The notes: generated from the letters alone by a model not told the origin. DNA of 38,803 nt from Prevotella sp. UBA7764 (GCA_002481295.1 DLDU01000001.1:1-38803), one strand, 5' to 3'. Counted from the stretch's first letter, positions 23,542-32,669 are shown. Program-made: numbers and translations.

Positions 23542-23625
23542 ATTGTTAGTTATATGAGTGGTCACGTAGGCTGCAATGTACGCAGCTACTGCCCTTTGTG
23601 TCTTGCTTACGCGGCTTCTTTACGC

Positions 23626-23994
23626 TTACTTAGAGCGCCACAGTCCGTGGAGGTTGCAATACTCACGGGCATAGACGTTCTTGGCGTCGGTCTTGAACTC
23701 TGCCACCGGCTTGTCGCTCGGGGTGAGGTATTTGCGCAACACCTCATTGTTGTCGGTGATAAGCTCGATGAACTGGATGTAGTGAGCCTCGGTCATGGGG
23801 TGCTCCACCTCACCTACGGTGACGCGGTATCCGCCTTCAATCTTCTCTACGACGGGCACGTGCTTCTCTGTGGCAGCGTCGGTAGTGTTCTCCTTAAGCT
23901 GCTTGAATCCGCATACGTCCTTGTCGGTGGGGACGATAACCTCTACGATGTTGCCGCACTCTGCGCACTTATATACTTCGTTTCTTTTTGCCAT
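23626..23994 (-). CDS. dfx: Superoxide reductase (desulfoferrodoxin family) with an incomplete N-terminal iron centre
   Basis: A 122-aa desulfoferrodoxin-type protein that reduces superoxide to peroxide in the cytoplasm without making oxygen. The catalytic iron site is complete: EKHVP (Lys44, His45), His65, His71, Cys113 and His116 (REYCNLHG). The N-terminal desulforedoxin region has only three of the usual four Cys: Cys10, Cys13 and Cys28, with Gly where the adjacent CC should be. The first, rubredoxin-like iron may therefore be lost or altered. It is transcribed alone, with its own promoter and terminator. Confidence 0.93.
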   Translation of the reverse strand: MAKRNEVYKCAECGNIVEVIVPTDKDVCGFKQLKENTTDAATEKHVPVVEKIEGGYRVTVGEVEHPMTEAHYIQFIELITDNNEVLRKYLTPSDKPVAEFKTDAKNVYAREYCNLHGLWRSK

Positions 23995-24037
23995 AATGTT
24001 TTGTTGTGTTAAATGTTGTTTGACTTTAAATCATTCA

Positions 24038-24070
24038 CAAAGATAACATTCTTTTTTGGAAGTAAGCAAA
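24038..24070 (-). promoter_or_regulatory. Promoter of the superoxide reductase gene
   Basis: Minus strand: TTTG (24070-24067), 21-bp spacer, TATCTTTG (24045-24038). It is 43 bp from the start codon. Confidence 0.7.
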
Positions 24071-25147
24071 TTATCGGGCGGTGGCGGTGCGTGTTTTAGG
24101 ATATTTTTGACTAAATGCTATTGCTTCTATGTCTTTTTCGGCAATGCACTCCATCTCTACCAACCATTGCGGGCGACACACCTTGGCGTGGAGCAGTATG
24201 TAGGGAATGCCGGGATGGTGGTTGTCGAGATAACGCCCTACTGTCTCGCGATCAGCAAAGTCGCGCAGATAAACGGTGAAGTGGCGGATATCGCTCATCC
24301 GTGCTCCACCGTCGGCAAGCAGTGCACGGATGTTGTCTACCAGTCGCGCGGTCTGCCGCTCTACGTCGCCGGGGTAGAGTACTTGACCTTGCTTGTCGAT
24401 GCTGGCCGTGCCCGAGATGTAGTAGATCTCACGATTGGGCAGTGTCAGACGGGTACCGCGCTCAAAGGCTACACCGTATTCATGGGTTGGATTGAGATGG
24501 TCGAGGGCTTGGAGATACTTCATTTGTCCGGGCTCCACGTCGGGCAGCGAGAGAAAGTCGATGGCCACGGTGGCGTGGCGTGTTTGGGAATAACCGCCGA
24601 TGCCAGTGCTGGCTATATAGTGGGTGTCGGCGGTAAGACCGTAGCGACGGAAGACATCGTTGCGTGCCCGTACCACACCGTCGTAGTTTACATCGATGTC
24701 GGCAACGTAGATCCAGGTGCGCACGAGGTTTTCGCGAATGGTCATCTCTGTTCCTTGCAGGCTCTGGATGTATCGCTCAAAGAGGGTGAGTGTTTGTAGA
24801 TAACTGCTCACGCCTTGTGCTTCTTCATCGCTGAGACGCAGACTTTGGAACCGGAAGCCGTCATCGTTGTGTCCGGCTTCCGCCAACAGAGCGATCTTGC
24901 TGCCGTCGGCCGGTGCTTGCCCTATGATGGTGCAAGGATGCTGGGCGAGACAGTCTTGGTAGAGGGGAGAAGTCTTCAGCGTGTCGTATTGGTTGAGGAT
25001 GTCGCTGAGAAATACTTTGCAGTAGCGGAGTTCGCCGGCGGTCTGCTGGTTGTCGTTCAGCCAACTGTCGAGTTGTTGTTTGATGTCGGCTGTCTGTTGC
25101 TCGAAACTGCCTTGTTGTTGTGCTTTAAAGATTTTGTATTGATTCAT
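24071..25147 (-). CDS. Rid-superfamily protein with N-terminal extension (chorismatase/FkbO-like architecture)
   Basis: A 358-aa protein. The start at 25147 (MNQYKIFKAQQQG) is chosen over the longer open frame because the upstream stretch is the shadow of CcsBA. The C-terminal ~130 residues form a Rid/YjgF domain (EYGVAFERG, ISGTASIDKQG, ...NIRALLADGG, HFTVYLRD, then CRPQWLVEMECIA with the family's Arg). The N-terminal part has RTWIYVADIDVNYDG and TGIGG, resembling chorismatase FkbO/Hyg5/XanB2 proteins, which also have two Rid-like halves. An enamine-deaminase or chorismate-derived role is possible. It follows CcsBA by 44 bp. Confidence 0.7.
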   Translation of the reverse strand: MNQYKIFKAQQQGSFEQQTADIKQQLDSWLNDNQQTAGELRYCKVFLSDILNQYDTLKTSPLYQDCLAQHPCTIIGQAPADGSKIALLAEAGHNDDGFRFQSLRLSDEEAQGVSSYLQTLTLFERYIQSLQGTEMTIRENLVRTWIYVADIDVNYDGVVRARNDVFRRYGLTADTHYIASTGIGGYSQTRHATVAIDFLSLPDVEPGQMKYLQALDHLNPTHEYGVAFERGTRLTLPNREIYYISGTASIDKQGQVLYPGDVERQTARLVDNIRALLADGGARMSDIRHFTVYLRDFADRETVGRYLDNHHPGIPYILLHAKVCRPQWLVEMECIAEKDIEAIAFSQKYPKTRTATAR

Positions 25148-25191
25148 GATTCTAAGTTTTCTTTTGTCGGGTAGCTCTGGCATCTTGTGTT

Positions 25192-27453
25192 TTAAGCGTA
25201 GCTGTGCATGCCGCTGAGCAGATAGTTCACACCGAAGTACGTCATCAGGATGCTCAGGAAGCAGAATACCATATATATATGGTACGCGCGCGGACGAGCC
25301 AGTCGTGGCAGGCTTTGTGTGTGCAGGGCGATGGCATAGAGCATGAAAGTGATGAGTGCCCACGTCTCTTTCGGGTCCCAGCTCCAGTAACTGCCCCAAC
25401 TGATGTTGGCCCAGATGGCACCGAGGAAGATGCCAATGCCTAAGGTGACGATGGCGGGATAGAGAAACACGCGGCTGATCACCTGCAAGGCTTCTGCCTG
25501 GCGAGGACGCACCAGTGCGGTAAGTCCGCAGAAGAAGGTGATGGCCAGAAAGGCGTAGCTCATCATCATGAAACTCACGTGGATGCTCAGCAGTGGCGAG
25601 TTGAGCACGGGCATCAGTGGGCCGATGGCCGGATCCATGAGGCTGATATGGCTTACAAGCAGAAAGAAGCCGGAGATGAGAAAGCCGAAGGCACACATCA
25701 GCAAGGTCAAGCCATTGTGGCCGGCAGACTGCGTAGAAGTAAAAATAAGCACGAAGAGCTGTGCCATCCATGCCACAGCGAGTGTCGTCTCATAGCCATT
25801 GCCCAAGGGGATGGTGCCTGATATGATCCAACGGAGAGCAAGCACGAAGGTCAACAGTAAGAACGATAATAGGAGCAGAACACGAAGGGGACGCGTCGCT
25901 TTGGTGGAGCGTCGTGCCATAAAGCCTAAGGTCAGCATCCCCAACGTGAGGTTGAACATGAAGAGAATCGTGGTGTAGGGTAACCGGTTGTAGACGTTTT
26001 CGGCCGCAAGTCTTTCCTTTGAGGGCAGGCTGTTGCCGCCGTTGTGTTGCTGATACTTGGCGATGGCGTCCAGCGTGCTGTTCACGGTGGCGAAGTCGCC
26101 GCGCCGGGCTACCACGAAAAGCGTGGCAAACGTGCGTCCGATGAAGTCGGCATCCTGTCGAGGCATCTCTTTTGGGAACCGCTCAAAGGGTGAGAACCAC
26201 AGTGTGCGGTGATGGGAGAACGTATAGGGATAGAGCGTGAAGGGTGTACCCTGACGCAGTGTCATCATCATCTGCAGCTTGCTGTCGATGTCGGCGCAGG
26301 CCTTGTGGAAGGCATCTTTGTTGGTGCCGTGGGCGTAGTCGTAGGCAGGTTGTCCTAAAATGTATTCTCCATTGCGGAAGAAAGCGTTCATGCTGGCGTA
26401 TTTTCCGATGCCCAACTGTTGGCGCATCTCGCTGCTCTTGATGCGAATAAACGGCTCGCCCGACCAGTCCTCGGGATAGAAAGTCCAGCCCAACAGCACC
26501 TGCTCAGCGGTGTAGTTCTTGTAGCTGCGGCTGCCATGAATCTTCTGCACGAAGTCGAGCGCGTAGGTCTCTGCGGGACAGATGCGGTCGTTGTATTCCA
26601 TAAGCAGCTTGCCAAAGCGGTCGGCGGTCTCACGAGGCACGCTGGTCTGTGCGTGGCTGATGGAGGGGACAAGCGTCAGCAGAATGAATATAATCTGGGT
26701 AAGAACCGAACTGCGCCTTGCTTGCGATGTATTATCCTTGCTTTTATTAACGGTGTCATCCAAATGTGACAGCTGTCGGATACTGCGGCGGAACGTGCCC
26801 TTGGGGTCTATGAGCAACCAGAGCAATGAGAAAAAGAGCAGGCCGTAGCCCGTGTAGGTGGTGGGGATACCCCAGCGGTCGCTACTGACGCTGAGTATCG
26901 AGCCGAGGTTGTCGGTGTCGTAGCTGGCTTGGTAGAAGCGGACGCCATGGTAGACAAATATCTTGTTCATCGACACTTGGGCGTGGGTGACGGTCTTGCC
27001 GTCGGTGATGGAGAAACGCGTAATATAGTCTGAGGCAGCTGAAGTACCGGGATGATTCACCACGTCGAAGCTGTCGAGTCGGACGACAAAGGGCAGCGGC
27101 TTGCTCTTGGTCTCGGTCATTGACACCATCTCGCGGTAGCTGTCTACTGCTTTGCCTTGGCGCAGATGGATTGTGCCGCTGAACGAGGTGAGGTGAGTGA
27201 GCAGGGCGCCTAATAATATAATAAGGAGTGAGAGGTGGAGCAGCAAGATGTTCCATTTCCTTACGTGCCGCTTGACGATATATGTGATTCCGCCTGCTGC
27301 TAACAGAGCCCATAGCAGCGTGAACCACCATGCGCCATAGATGTGCTCACTGACAAACAGCGTGTTAGAGTAATGCTCCACAACGGTGGCTGCCGCCATG
27401 ACGACGATGAGAAGCACGTAAAGGGTGAGAAGGGCTTTCTTGATAAACACCAT
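25192..27453 (-). CDS. ccsBA: Cytochrome c maturation protein, ResB-CcsA fusion (CcsBA)
   Basis: A 753-aa inner-membrane protein for system II cytochrome c assembly: it exports haem and ligates it to apocytochromes in the periplasm. The N-terminal ResB part (helices at the start, a long periplasmic region in the middle) is followed by a CcsA part with WGSYWSWDPKETWALITFMLY, the WWD haem-handling motif. MVFIKKALL (27453) is preferred; an in-frame ATG 30 codons earlier adds an unlikely N-terminus. It lies downstream of a di-heme protein that would need it. Confidence 0.93.
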   Translation of the reverse strand: MVFIKKALLTLYVLLIVVMAAATVVEHYSNTLFVSEHIYGAWWFTLLWALLAAGGITYIVKRHVRKWNILLLHLSLLIILLGALLTHLTSFSGTIHLRQGKAVDSYREMVSMTETKSKPLPFVVRLDSFDVVNHPGTSAASDYITRFSITDGKTVTHAQVSMNKIFVYHGVRFYQASYDTDNLGSILSVSSDRWGIPTTYTGYGLLFFSLLWLLIDPKGTFRRSIRQLSHLDDTVNKSKDNTSQARRSSVLTQIIFILLTLVPSISHAQTSVPRETADRFGKLLMEYNDRICPAETYALDFVQKIHGSRSYKNYTAEQVLLGWTFYPEDWSGEPFIRIKSSEMRQQLGIGKYASMNAFFRNGEYILGQPAYDYAHGTNKDAFHKACADIDSKLQMMMTLRQGTPFTLYPYTFSHHRTLWFSPFERFPKEMPRQDADFIGRTFATLFVVARRGDFATVNSTLDAIAKYQQHNGGNSLPSKERLAAENVYNRLPYTTILFMFNLTLGMLTLGFMARRSTKATRPLRVLLLLSFLLLTFVLALRWIISGTIPLGNGYETTLAVAWMAQLFVLIFTSTQSAGHNGLTLLMCAFGFLISGFFLLVSHISLMDPAIGPLMPVLNSPLLSIHVSFMMMSYAFLAITFFCGLTALVRPRQAEALQVISRVFLYPAIVTLGIGIFLGAIWANISWGSYWSWDPKETWALITFMLYAIALHTQSLPRLARPRAYHIYMVFCFLSILMTYFGVNYLLSGMHSYA

Positions 27454-27531
27454 GTTCTGATGATAATGACTAAAAACGACTATGAGTGTGTTGGTATTGT
27501 ATTGTACATCATGTATTTTGAAAAGAGGGAA

Positions 27532-27582
27532 GTCATGCGGCATGACTCAGGGTCTCCCGACTCCTTGCCCTGACCGCATGAC
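27532..27582 (-). repeat. Bulged hairpin between the di-heme gene and CcsBA
   Basis: Outer 9-bp arms GTCATGCGG (27532-27540) and CCGCATGAC (27574-27582), inner 5-bp arms CAGGG (27548-27552) and CCCTG (27568-27572). On the minus strand TTCCCTCTTTT follows, only partly T-rich. It may be a weak terminator or attenuator between the two genes. Confidence 0.5.
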
Positions 27583-27595
27583 GAAAAACATGATG

Positions 27596-29302
27596 TTATA
27601 TAGCTCGTAAGAATTTCACGACACAGTCGCGATCCTTCTTGCTGAGCTGGTAGAACTTCGCCGCAGCGAAGTAAGCTTGGCTGTTCTTGCTATAGCCGTG
27701 CCACATGATGGCTTCGACCTCGTTGCGCGCACGGCAGTCGTGGAGTCGGTCTTCAGCGCCGGTGTTGGCCAGCGAGAGTCCGCGTCCCCACAGTGGTGTG
27801 GTTCTGCACCAGCTGCCATGGATGTCGTTCTTCATGCACAGCTTGTGCTGTACGAAGTCAGAATAAGGATATATCTTCTGATGAGGATATTTGGGTAGCG
27901 GCTTCAGGCTGATGTTGTTAGGACTCCAGTAGTTGTCATCGCCGGTAGTCCACTGAGGACGGTGACAGTGGGCGCACCCCATGCTGATGAAGAGCTCCTT
28001 GCCGCGCTGCACGTCGGCATCGTTGAGGTCACGGGCGCGCGGGATAGAGAGACCGCGGTGCCACACCATGAAGTTGTAGAACTGGTCGTCGCTCATCTCT
28101 GCCTGGAACTTATGCCAAGGGTTGTCGAACTGGTTGGTGCCGGGACGCAGCAGGTTGTAGACCATCGCCTTCACGCTGTCGCGCGAGCCGTCGCCGTAGT
28201 AGGGCGAGGTCGGGTCAGCCATGATCTGCTTCAGCACGTTCTCATTCTCCGACATCGCTTTGGCCCAGGCGTTGGTCGTGTAGAGATAGGGACGGTCAGA
28301 GCGCGACACGTTGGTGATGTTCCAAACGGCGTTGGCACCGGGACCGTCCTGCAGAGATGCACGGGTGAGGGCATAGGTGAAGCGCTTGAGCATTTTCTCG
28401 ACAGGCTGTCCTTTAGAGTCGGTGCCGGGAACAGTGAACTTATACCAGGCACTGGCTGCCATGTCGTTGGCTCCTTTGTCCCAAAAGCTTGGGTTCAGCT
28501 CCACACCGACAGCAGCTTCTTTCTTATATTGTGCGATGATAGAGTCTTGTGGAATGGCATCGATGAGGCCTGTGCCGATGACGCCGATCGTCGACTCCAG
28601 TCTGACAGCATAGTTGGTTGGCTTCGGGTCGGTGTTGAAGGCACTCGCCGGTATCGTCACCTCAGGATAGATAAGATCGTAGGTTTCGCCATCGGGGAAC
28701 TTCATTGGCAGACCCGACTCCATGGCGCTGACGTGCTTCCACTCTATCTTGATCTGACTGCCATCGATAGGTGGCAGGAAGGGTGCGCTGGCGAGTGTCT
28801 GCGGCATTCCCGTCACCTCAGAGATGTAGGCTCCGTCGTTGCTGCCCTCAGATTTGGGATGATAGATAGCTAAGAGGTAGCCGTTGCCGTAAGTCGATGG
28901 GTAGGCGGTCTGCCGCTTGCCGTGTCCGTAGCCCGGGTGACAGTCAATGCACGACGATCGCAGGTAAGCTGGTCCGAGTCCTTTGAAGGGAGCTGTGTTG
29001 TCGGTGAAGTTACGTTCAAAGACAGCCTCACCGAGTTTGAAGGCGAGCTCCAGTTTCTCGTTGCCCTCCACAGCGGGCGTTTCGTCTTCGTAGCAACCGG
29101 CAGTGACATTATCGGTAGTGCCGAGTTTACCACCCGGATACCATTCGTCAGCTGAGAAGTTACCTACAGACTTTCCAACATATTCAGCGTCTTCCACATA
29201 GCCCTGCCCGCTGACATCAGGGTCATTGTCCTTACAGGCAGAAAGTCCCATGGCCATCAGTCCTGCAAGGATTAAGAGAGATTTATTGGAACGGTAGTTC
29301 AT
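27596..29302 (-). CDS. Di-heme c-type oxidoreductase lipoprotein (DHOR family)
   Basis: A 568-aa protein with a lipoprotein signal (LSAC, Cys23). Two haem-c motifs: CIDCH at 118-122 and CAHCH at 443-447, both needing CcsBA-type maturation. The overall plan matches the COG3488/DUF1111 di-heme family, commonly found with imelysin proteins in iron-uptake loci. Redox partner and substrate are unknown; oxidation or reduction of iron at the cell envelope is the usual proposal. It follows the imelysin gene and precedes CcsBA in one minus-strand run. Confidence 0.9.
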   Translation of the reverse strand: MNYRSNKSLLILAGLMAMGLSACKDNDPDVSGQGYVEDAEYVGKSVGNFSADEWYPGGKLGTTDNVTAGCYEDETPAVEGNEKLELAFKLGEAVFERNFTDNTAPFKGLGPAYLRSSCIDCHPGYGHGKRQTAYPSTYGNGYLLAIYHPKSEGSNDGAYISEVTGMPQTLASAPFLPPIDGSQIKIEWKHVSAMESGLPMKFPDGETYDLIYPEVTIPASAFNTDPKPTNYAVRLESTIGVIGTGLIDAIPQDSIIAQYKKEAAVGVELNPSFWDKGANDMAASAWYKFTVPGTDSKGQPVEKMLKRFTYALTRASLQDGPGANAVWNITNVSRSDRPYLYTTNAWAKAMSENENVLKQIMADPTSPYYGDGSRDSVKAMVYNLLRPGTNQFDNPWHKFQAEMSDDQFYNFMVWHRGLSIPRARDLNDADVQRGKELFISMGCAHCHRPQWTTGDDNYWSPNNISLKPLPKYPHQKIYPYSDFVQHKLCMKNDIHGSWCRTTPLWGRGLSLANTGAEDRLHDCRARNEVEAIMWHGYSKNSQAYFAAAKFYQLSKKDRDCVVKFLRAI

Positions 29303-29378
29303 GATTGTGATAATATTTTAATTTTAGTATGTAGTCGTACGAATGGTTTTATTTTTCCTATGGGCTTAGCATGATCAT

Positions 29379-29512
29379 CCAAAGCGTTTGGCTATATGAA
29401 AAAGCGTTCAGACTATATGGTCAAACGAACGTTGCATGTTTGGTCAAACGTCCGTTAGCCAAATGGCTGACGAACGTTGTCCATTTGGCTAACGTTCGTT
29501 TGACCATCGGCT
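29379..29512. repeat. Degenerate ~22-bp repeat array with nested inverted repeats
   Basis: Consecutive units of 20-25 bp nearly all end in CGTT and carry a TGGCTA/TGGTCA core. A 26-bp imperfect stem pairs 29441-29466 with 29481-29506 (loop 14 nt). A second copy of the left arm at 29417-29433 (17 bp perfect) can instead pair with 29491-29507, so two mutually exclusive folds exist. Confidence 0.7.
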
Positions 29513-29639
29513 AATGACGAATTCTTCAATTTGATATTTGCAGTTTCTTGTTTACATACAGCCAGTTATGGAGTTATCCACGATGTACTGGCAATACTCA
29601 GGATCAACTCTTCTATTCGTACTACTCGAATCCTTTTTC

Positions 29640-29668
29640 CTTTCCTCCCCCCCTCGGGGGGAGGAAAG
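29640..29668. repeat. GC-rich hairpin after imelysin
   Basis: 13-bp stem CTTTCCTCCCCCC/GGGGGGAGGAAAG with a 3-nt loop, 9 bp past the imelysin stop codon. The plus side is followed by AGGGGGCTTTT, the minus side by GAAAAAGG, so it is not a classical terminator for the minus-strand gene. A similar pyrimidine-purine hairpin lies at 36257-36278. Confidence 0.6.
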
Positions 29669-29677
29669 AGGGGGCTT

Positions 29678-30925
29678 TTATTGTTTCGACATCCATTCGC
29701 CTGCGGCGTTGAGATCGTTGTCGAGAGCTTGTATAGCCTTCTGCGCCACGCCTACCTTAGCGCTGTGGATGTTGTGGACAAAGCCGCCTTTCTGTGTCTT
29801 ACAGTCCTCCAGAGCAGCGATTGATGCCTTCAGGTCACTCTCCAGTTGGGCGAGGCCCTCGTAGTTGTGGTCTTTCATGAACTGAATGAGCGACTTGCTG
29901 GTATTGCGACTGTTGTCGTCTGAGCGTCCGCCATAGAGGCTGTTCTCGATAGAGCGGATGTTGTCCTGGAAGTCATAGAACGAGTGCTCGCTGTAGGGCG
30001 ACTCGATATAGTTCTCGTCCTCACCGGAGTAGGGGTTACCAATCTTCGTGTTTGCAACCTCGTCGCAGATGTTCTCGCAGCCAGCGATGATGATGGCGTT
30101 CATGGCTGCTTGCCATGTACGATAAGTACTTCCGGCGTTGCCTGCTGCAAGGAAGTTCTGACCATAGGAATAGTCGCCGCCGTTGACGGTTGTTGCGTAT
30201 TCGAGTTCCTCCATGCGGTCCTTGTGTTCCTTGGGTGCGTTCTCGTTCCATGCCACCTCCATCTGCCAGCACTTGTCGCGCAGGTCAAGAGCGACGACTT
30301 TGGCAAATACCAGTTCTTCCTCACCGGTGACGTTGGCTTTGATCTTTGTGAAAGCCTCGTCGGTCTCGTTGGCCTTCAGTGCGTTGACAGTGCGGTTGGC
30401 ACCATTGCGGAAAAGCACAAACTCGATGCCGTGGAAGCCTAATTGTGTCTCACCGAGCACGGTGACGTCGTTGTCCTCCTCCATTTGCTTCACCTGCTCT
30501 TTGTTTTTCAGTGTTGTGGCAAGTTTGCTCACGTTGAGCGGCCAGGTGTCGATATGCGGGTCGATGCCGAAGTCTGTAGCGGCGCCGAAGAGGAAGGCCT
30601 CACTGCTCTCGTAGTAGGAGCGTGCTTTCTTGAAGGTCTCACAAGTCTGGTCGATGTCGCTCTGCGTGAGCTGACCGGCGCGGAACTTTGTTAAGTCGTT
30701 GTCGAGCAGCGTATAGAGGTTAGCCGTCTCCTCGGCGAGAAGCTTATAGGTGCTGTTCACCGTGTTGGCCACATACTGCTCACCGATGGCTTTCATCTCT
30801 TTCTGCGCGTTGGTGAGTCCGGCTGTTTCGCCGTTGTCGTTGTTGTCGTCGCTGCACGATGACAGTCCGGCTGTAGTCAGAAGGGCTGCTGCGAAGAGCA
30901 GCGCGTACTTAGTAAATTTTCTCAT
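29678..30925 (-). CDS. Imelysin-family lipoprotein (iron-regulated, IrpA-like)
   Basis: A 415-aa lipoprotein (LSSC, Cys24). The imelysin GxHxxE motif is present as GFHGIE at 163-168, a probable metal-binding site, with ETQLG before it and EFVLFRNG after. Imelysin proteins are all-helical, lack peptidase activity and are linked to iron acquisition. It lies 47 bp after the porin-like gene and before the di-heme protein, the usual context. Confidence 0.9.
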   Translation of the reverse strand: MRKFTKYALLFAAALLTTAGLSSCSDDNNDNGETAGLTNAQKEMKAIGEQYVANTVNSTYKLLAEETANLYTLLDNDLTKFRAGQLTQSDIDQTCETFKKARSYYESSEAFLFGAATDFGIDPHIDTWPLNVSKLATTLKNKEQVKQMEEDNDVTVLGETQLGFHGIEFVLFRNGANRTVNALKANETDEAFTKIKANVTGEEELVFAKVVALDLRDKCWQMEVAWNENAPKEHKDRMEELEYATTVNGGDYSYGQNFLAAGNAGSTYRTWQAAMNAIIIAGCENICDEVANTKIGNPYSGEDENYIESPYSEHSFYDFQDNIRSIENSLYGGRSDDNSRNTSKSLIQFMKDHNYEGLAQLESDLKASIAALEDCKTQKGGFVHNIHSAKVGVAQKAIQALDNDLNAAGEWMSKQ

Positions 30926-30972
30926 TGTGATGTATTTGTTGGTGATGTATTTGTTTTCGATGAAAGGAATGG

Positions 30973-32316
30973 TTAGAGGAAGAAAGCCTCGTAGGCGATA
31001 CCAATGTTCAGGCTGGGCTCGTTGTTGTACTGGCTTTTGAGAAAGCGGTAGGAGTAATCAGCCTTGATGGCAATCTGCTTGATGGGATAATAGTTGAAGC
31101 CAAAGGTAATTGCCTGTTTCTTCGTGTACTCATAGTTGGGCTCACCCTTGGCCGGGATATACGAGTTGTAGTAGTCGTATCGGCCAAAGAGATAGAACTT
31201 TTGCTGGTCGGCGTGCAGTTTCTGAATCTGTGAGAAGATGTCGTAGCCGGCTTCCACGCCGATGGCTACGGCATTCTTTCCCACATAGCTCTTGTCGTAG
31301 GGCGCGTTGTTCGACGTGCGGTTGATCTTCACTATGCTCAGTGTCTTGGCGTCGCTCAGATAACCATAGTCGGCCTGGCCACGTACGATCCAGTTATATT
31401 TATTGAAGGTAAAGTCGAAAGAGCCGAAATAAACACTGCCCTTGATGCCGTCGTAGGTTTTTTTGCCTATCTTCTCTCCCTGGGTGTTGTAGTTGTCACC
31501 CTCCATGTCGTGGGGAAAAGTGTTGTGCATCGACTGTCCGTAGTATCCACTCAGTCCCAGTCGCAGACCATCGGCGACATAGTAGTCCAGTCGTGTGGCA
31601 AAGCCGTATTTGTTGGCCACTTTGTATTCAAATGGGCTTCCGGCACCTGCATTGATCCATCCGTCGCGGCTGAACTTGAAGCCGTCGAGTCCGGCAAGCA
31701 GCTGAGCCTCATAGCGGAACTTCCCGGCGCGTCCCCAGAAACTCACGCCCGTGTCGTGCCATGTCGAGGGCAGAATGGTGTATTCGCCTTGCGGGCGATA
31801 GACGGTGAAGAAGTTGAGTGGCTCGTGGTGGGCGTTGAGTAGTCCCACGGGCACGACGATGTGTCCGGCGCGTATGTTGGCCCAGCGTGCGAAACTCTTT
31901 TGCAGCCAGAACTGTTCCAGTTCCACCTCGCCGCCTTTCTCGGTTTCGGTCTCCCACTCACCGCTCTCCTCATATTCCTGTTCTACCGACGAGCCGGTGC
32001 CGGTGTGCTCAAACTCTATTTCCGAGCCCATCGTCCAGCCTTTGCCAAAATCGTAGCCCAGATAGATGACAGCATGGGGAATGTCGAAACGTCCGTGGCT
32101 CGGGTCATGTCTGTACTGGCTTGCGCGAGAATAGCGGTAGACGTTGTCGCTGTAGAAATTGCGGCTGTAGGCAGCCTCACCGTATCCACCTACGCTCAAG
32201 CGGTGACCGCGGGCGTGAGTCATCACAGAGTCAGCGGCACTGACCTGAGCCTGCATGGGCAGGGCTGCAAAAGCGAGCGCCAAAGACAGCAGGCTTGTTG
32301 AGATCTTCTTTTCCAT
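30973..32316 (-). CDS. Outer-membrane porin-like protein
   Basis: A 447-aa secreted protein with signal peptide (LAFAALPMQAQ, cut near residue 24) and a beta-barrel pattern: many alternating aromatic/polar strands, and a C-terminus ending in aromatic residues (YEAFFL). GGYGEAAYSRNF at the start and RYEAQLLAGLDGF in the middle fit phosphate/OprP-like porins of Bacteroidetes. It is the first gene of the iron-linked run, so a metal or small-ligand channel is likely (inference). Confidence 0.82.
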   Translation of the reverse strand: MEKKISTSLLSLALAFAALPMQAQVSAADSVMTHARGHRLSVGGYGEAAYSRNFYSDNVYRYSRASQYRHDPSHGRFDIPHAVIYLGYDFGKGWTMGSEIEFEHTGTGSSVEQEYEESGEWETETEKGGEVELEQFWLQKSFARWANIRAGHIVVPVGLLNAHHEPLNFFTVYRPQGEYTILPSTWHDTGVSFWGRAGKFRYEAQLLAGLDGFKFSRDGWINAGAGSPFEYKVANKYGFATRLDYYVADGLRLGLSGYYGQSMHNTFPHDMEGDNYNTQGEKIGKKTYDGIKGSVYFGSFDFTFNKYNWIVRGQADYGYLSDAKTLSIVKINRTSNNAPYDKSYVGKNAVAIGVEAGYDIFSQIQKLHADQQKFYLFGRYDYYNSYIPAKGEPNYEYTKKQAITFGFNYYPIKQIAIKADYSYRFLKSQYNNEPSLNIGIAYEAFFL

Positions 32317-32355
32317 CGTGTGTTACTGTTGATATTTACTTCTTTTTTGCGGCTG

Positions 32356-32386
32356 CAAAGTTACGGAGTATAGGGAATGTTGACAA
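32356..32386 (-). promoter_or_regulatory. Promoter of the porin-imelysin run
   Basis: Minus strand: TTG (32386-32384), 20-bp spacer, TAACTTTG (32363-32356). It is 39 bp before the porin ATG. Confidence 0.78.
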
Positions 32387-32669
32387 TACCTAAAATTCGT
32401 GAAATCGGTAAATGGCCTTGGCATCCTCATTATTGGGGATAAATAAAGCCTGATGTCGCTGTCGATCCTATTGTTTACTGTGAGAGTCATTCTTAATAAG
32501 GTGGTAGTTTCGATTTTGTCAGATGTTAATAAGTCCTTAATATTTGTGACTTGGTTTTGCGGGGTCGTTCGTTTTGTGATATTTCTCGTTCCAATATTTT
32601 TCGCAAAGTTGGTATTCGTCAGATTTCTGGTTGATGATGACTAAAATGGGCTTTACTTATTTTTAGGTA

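Larger units (their letters stand above)
29303..29677. other. Structured intergenic region between imelysin and di-heme genes
   Basis: 375 bp with no credible gene. Contains a ~22-bp degenerate repeat array and nested hairpins at 29379-29512, and a GC-rich 13-bp-stem hairpin at 29640-29668. No Bacteroidetes-type promoter for the di-heme gene was found. Confidence 0.55.

Noticed and set aside
25148..25771. Long N-terminal extension of the Rid-protein frame
   Set aside because: This part is the shadow of CcsBA in another frame. The MNQYKIFKA start at 25147 fits the family and leaves a normal 44-bp spacer.
32453..32644. A 63-aa hydrophobic plus-strand ORF in the divergent spacer
   Set aside because: No promoter or homology features, and the hydrophobic content follows from T-rich sequence. 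It lies between two well-supported promoters.
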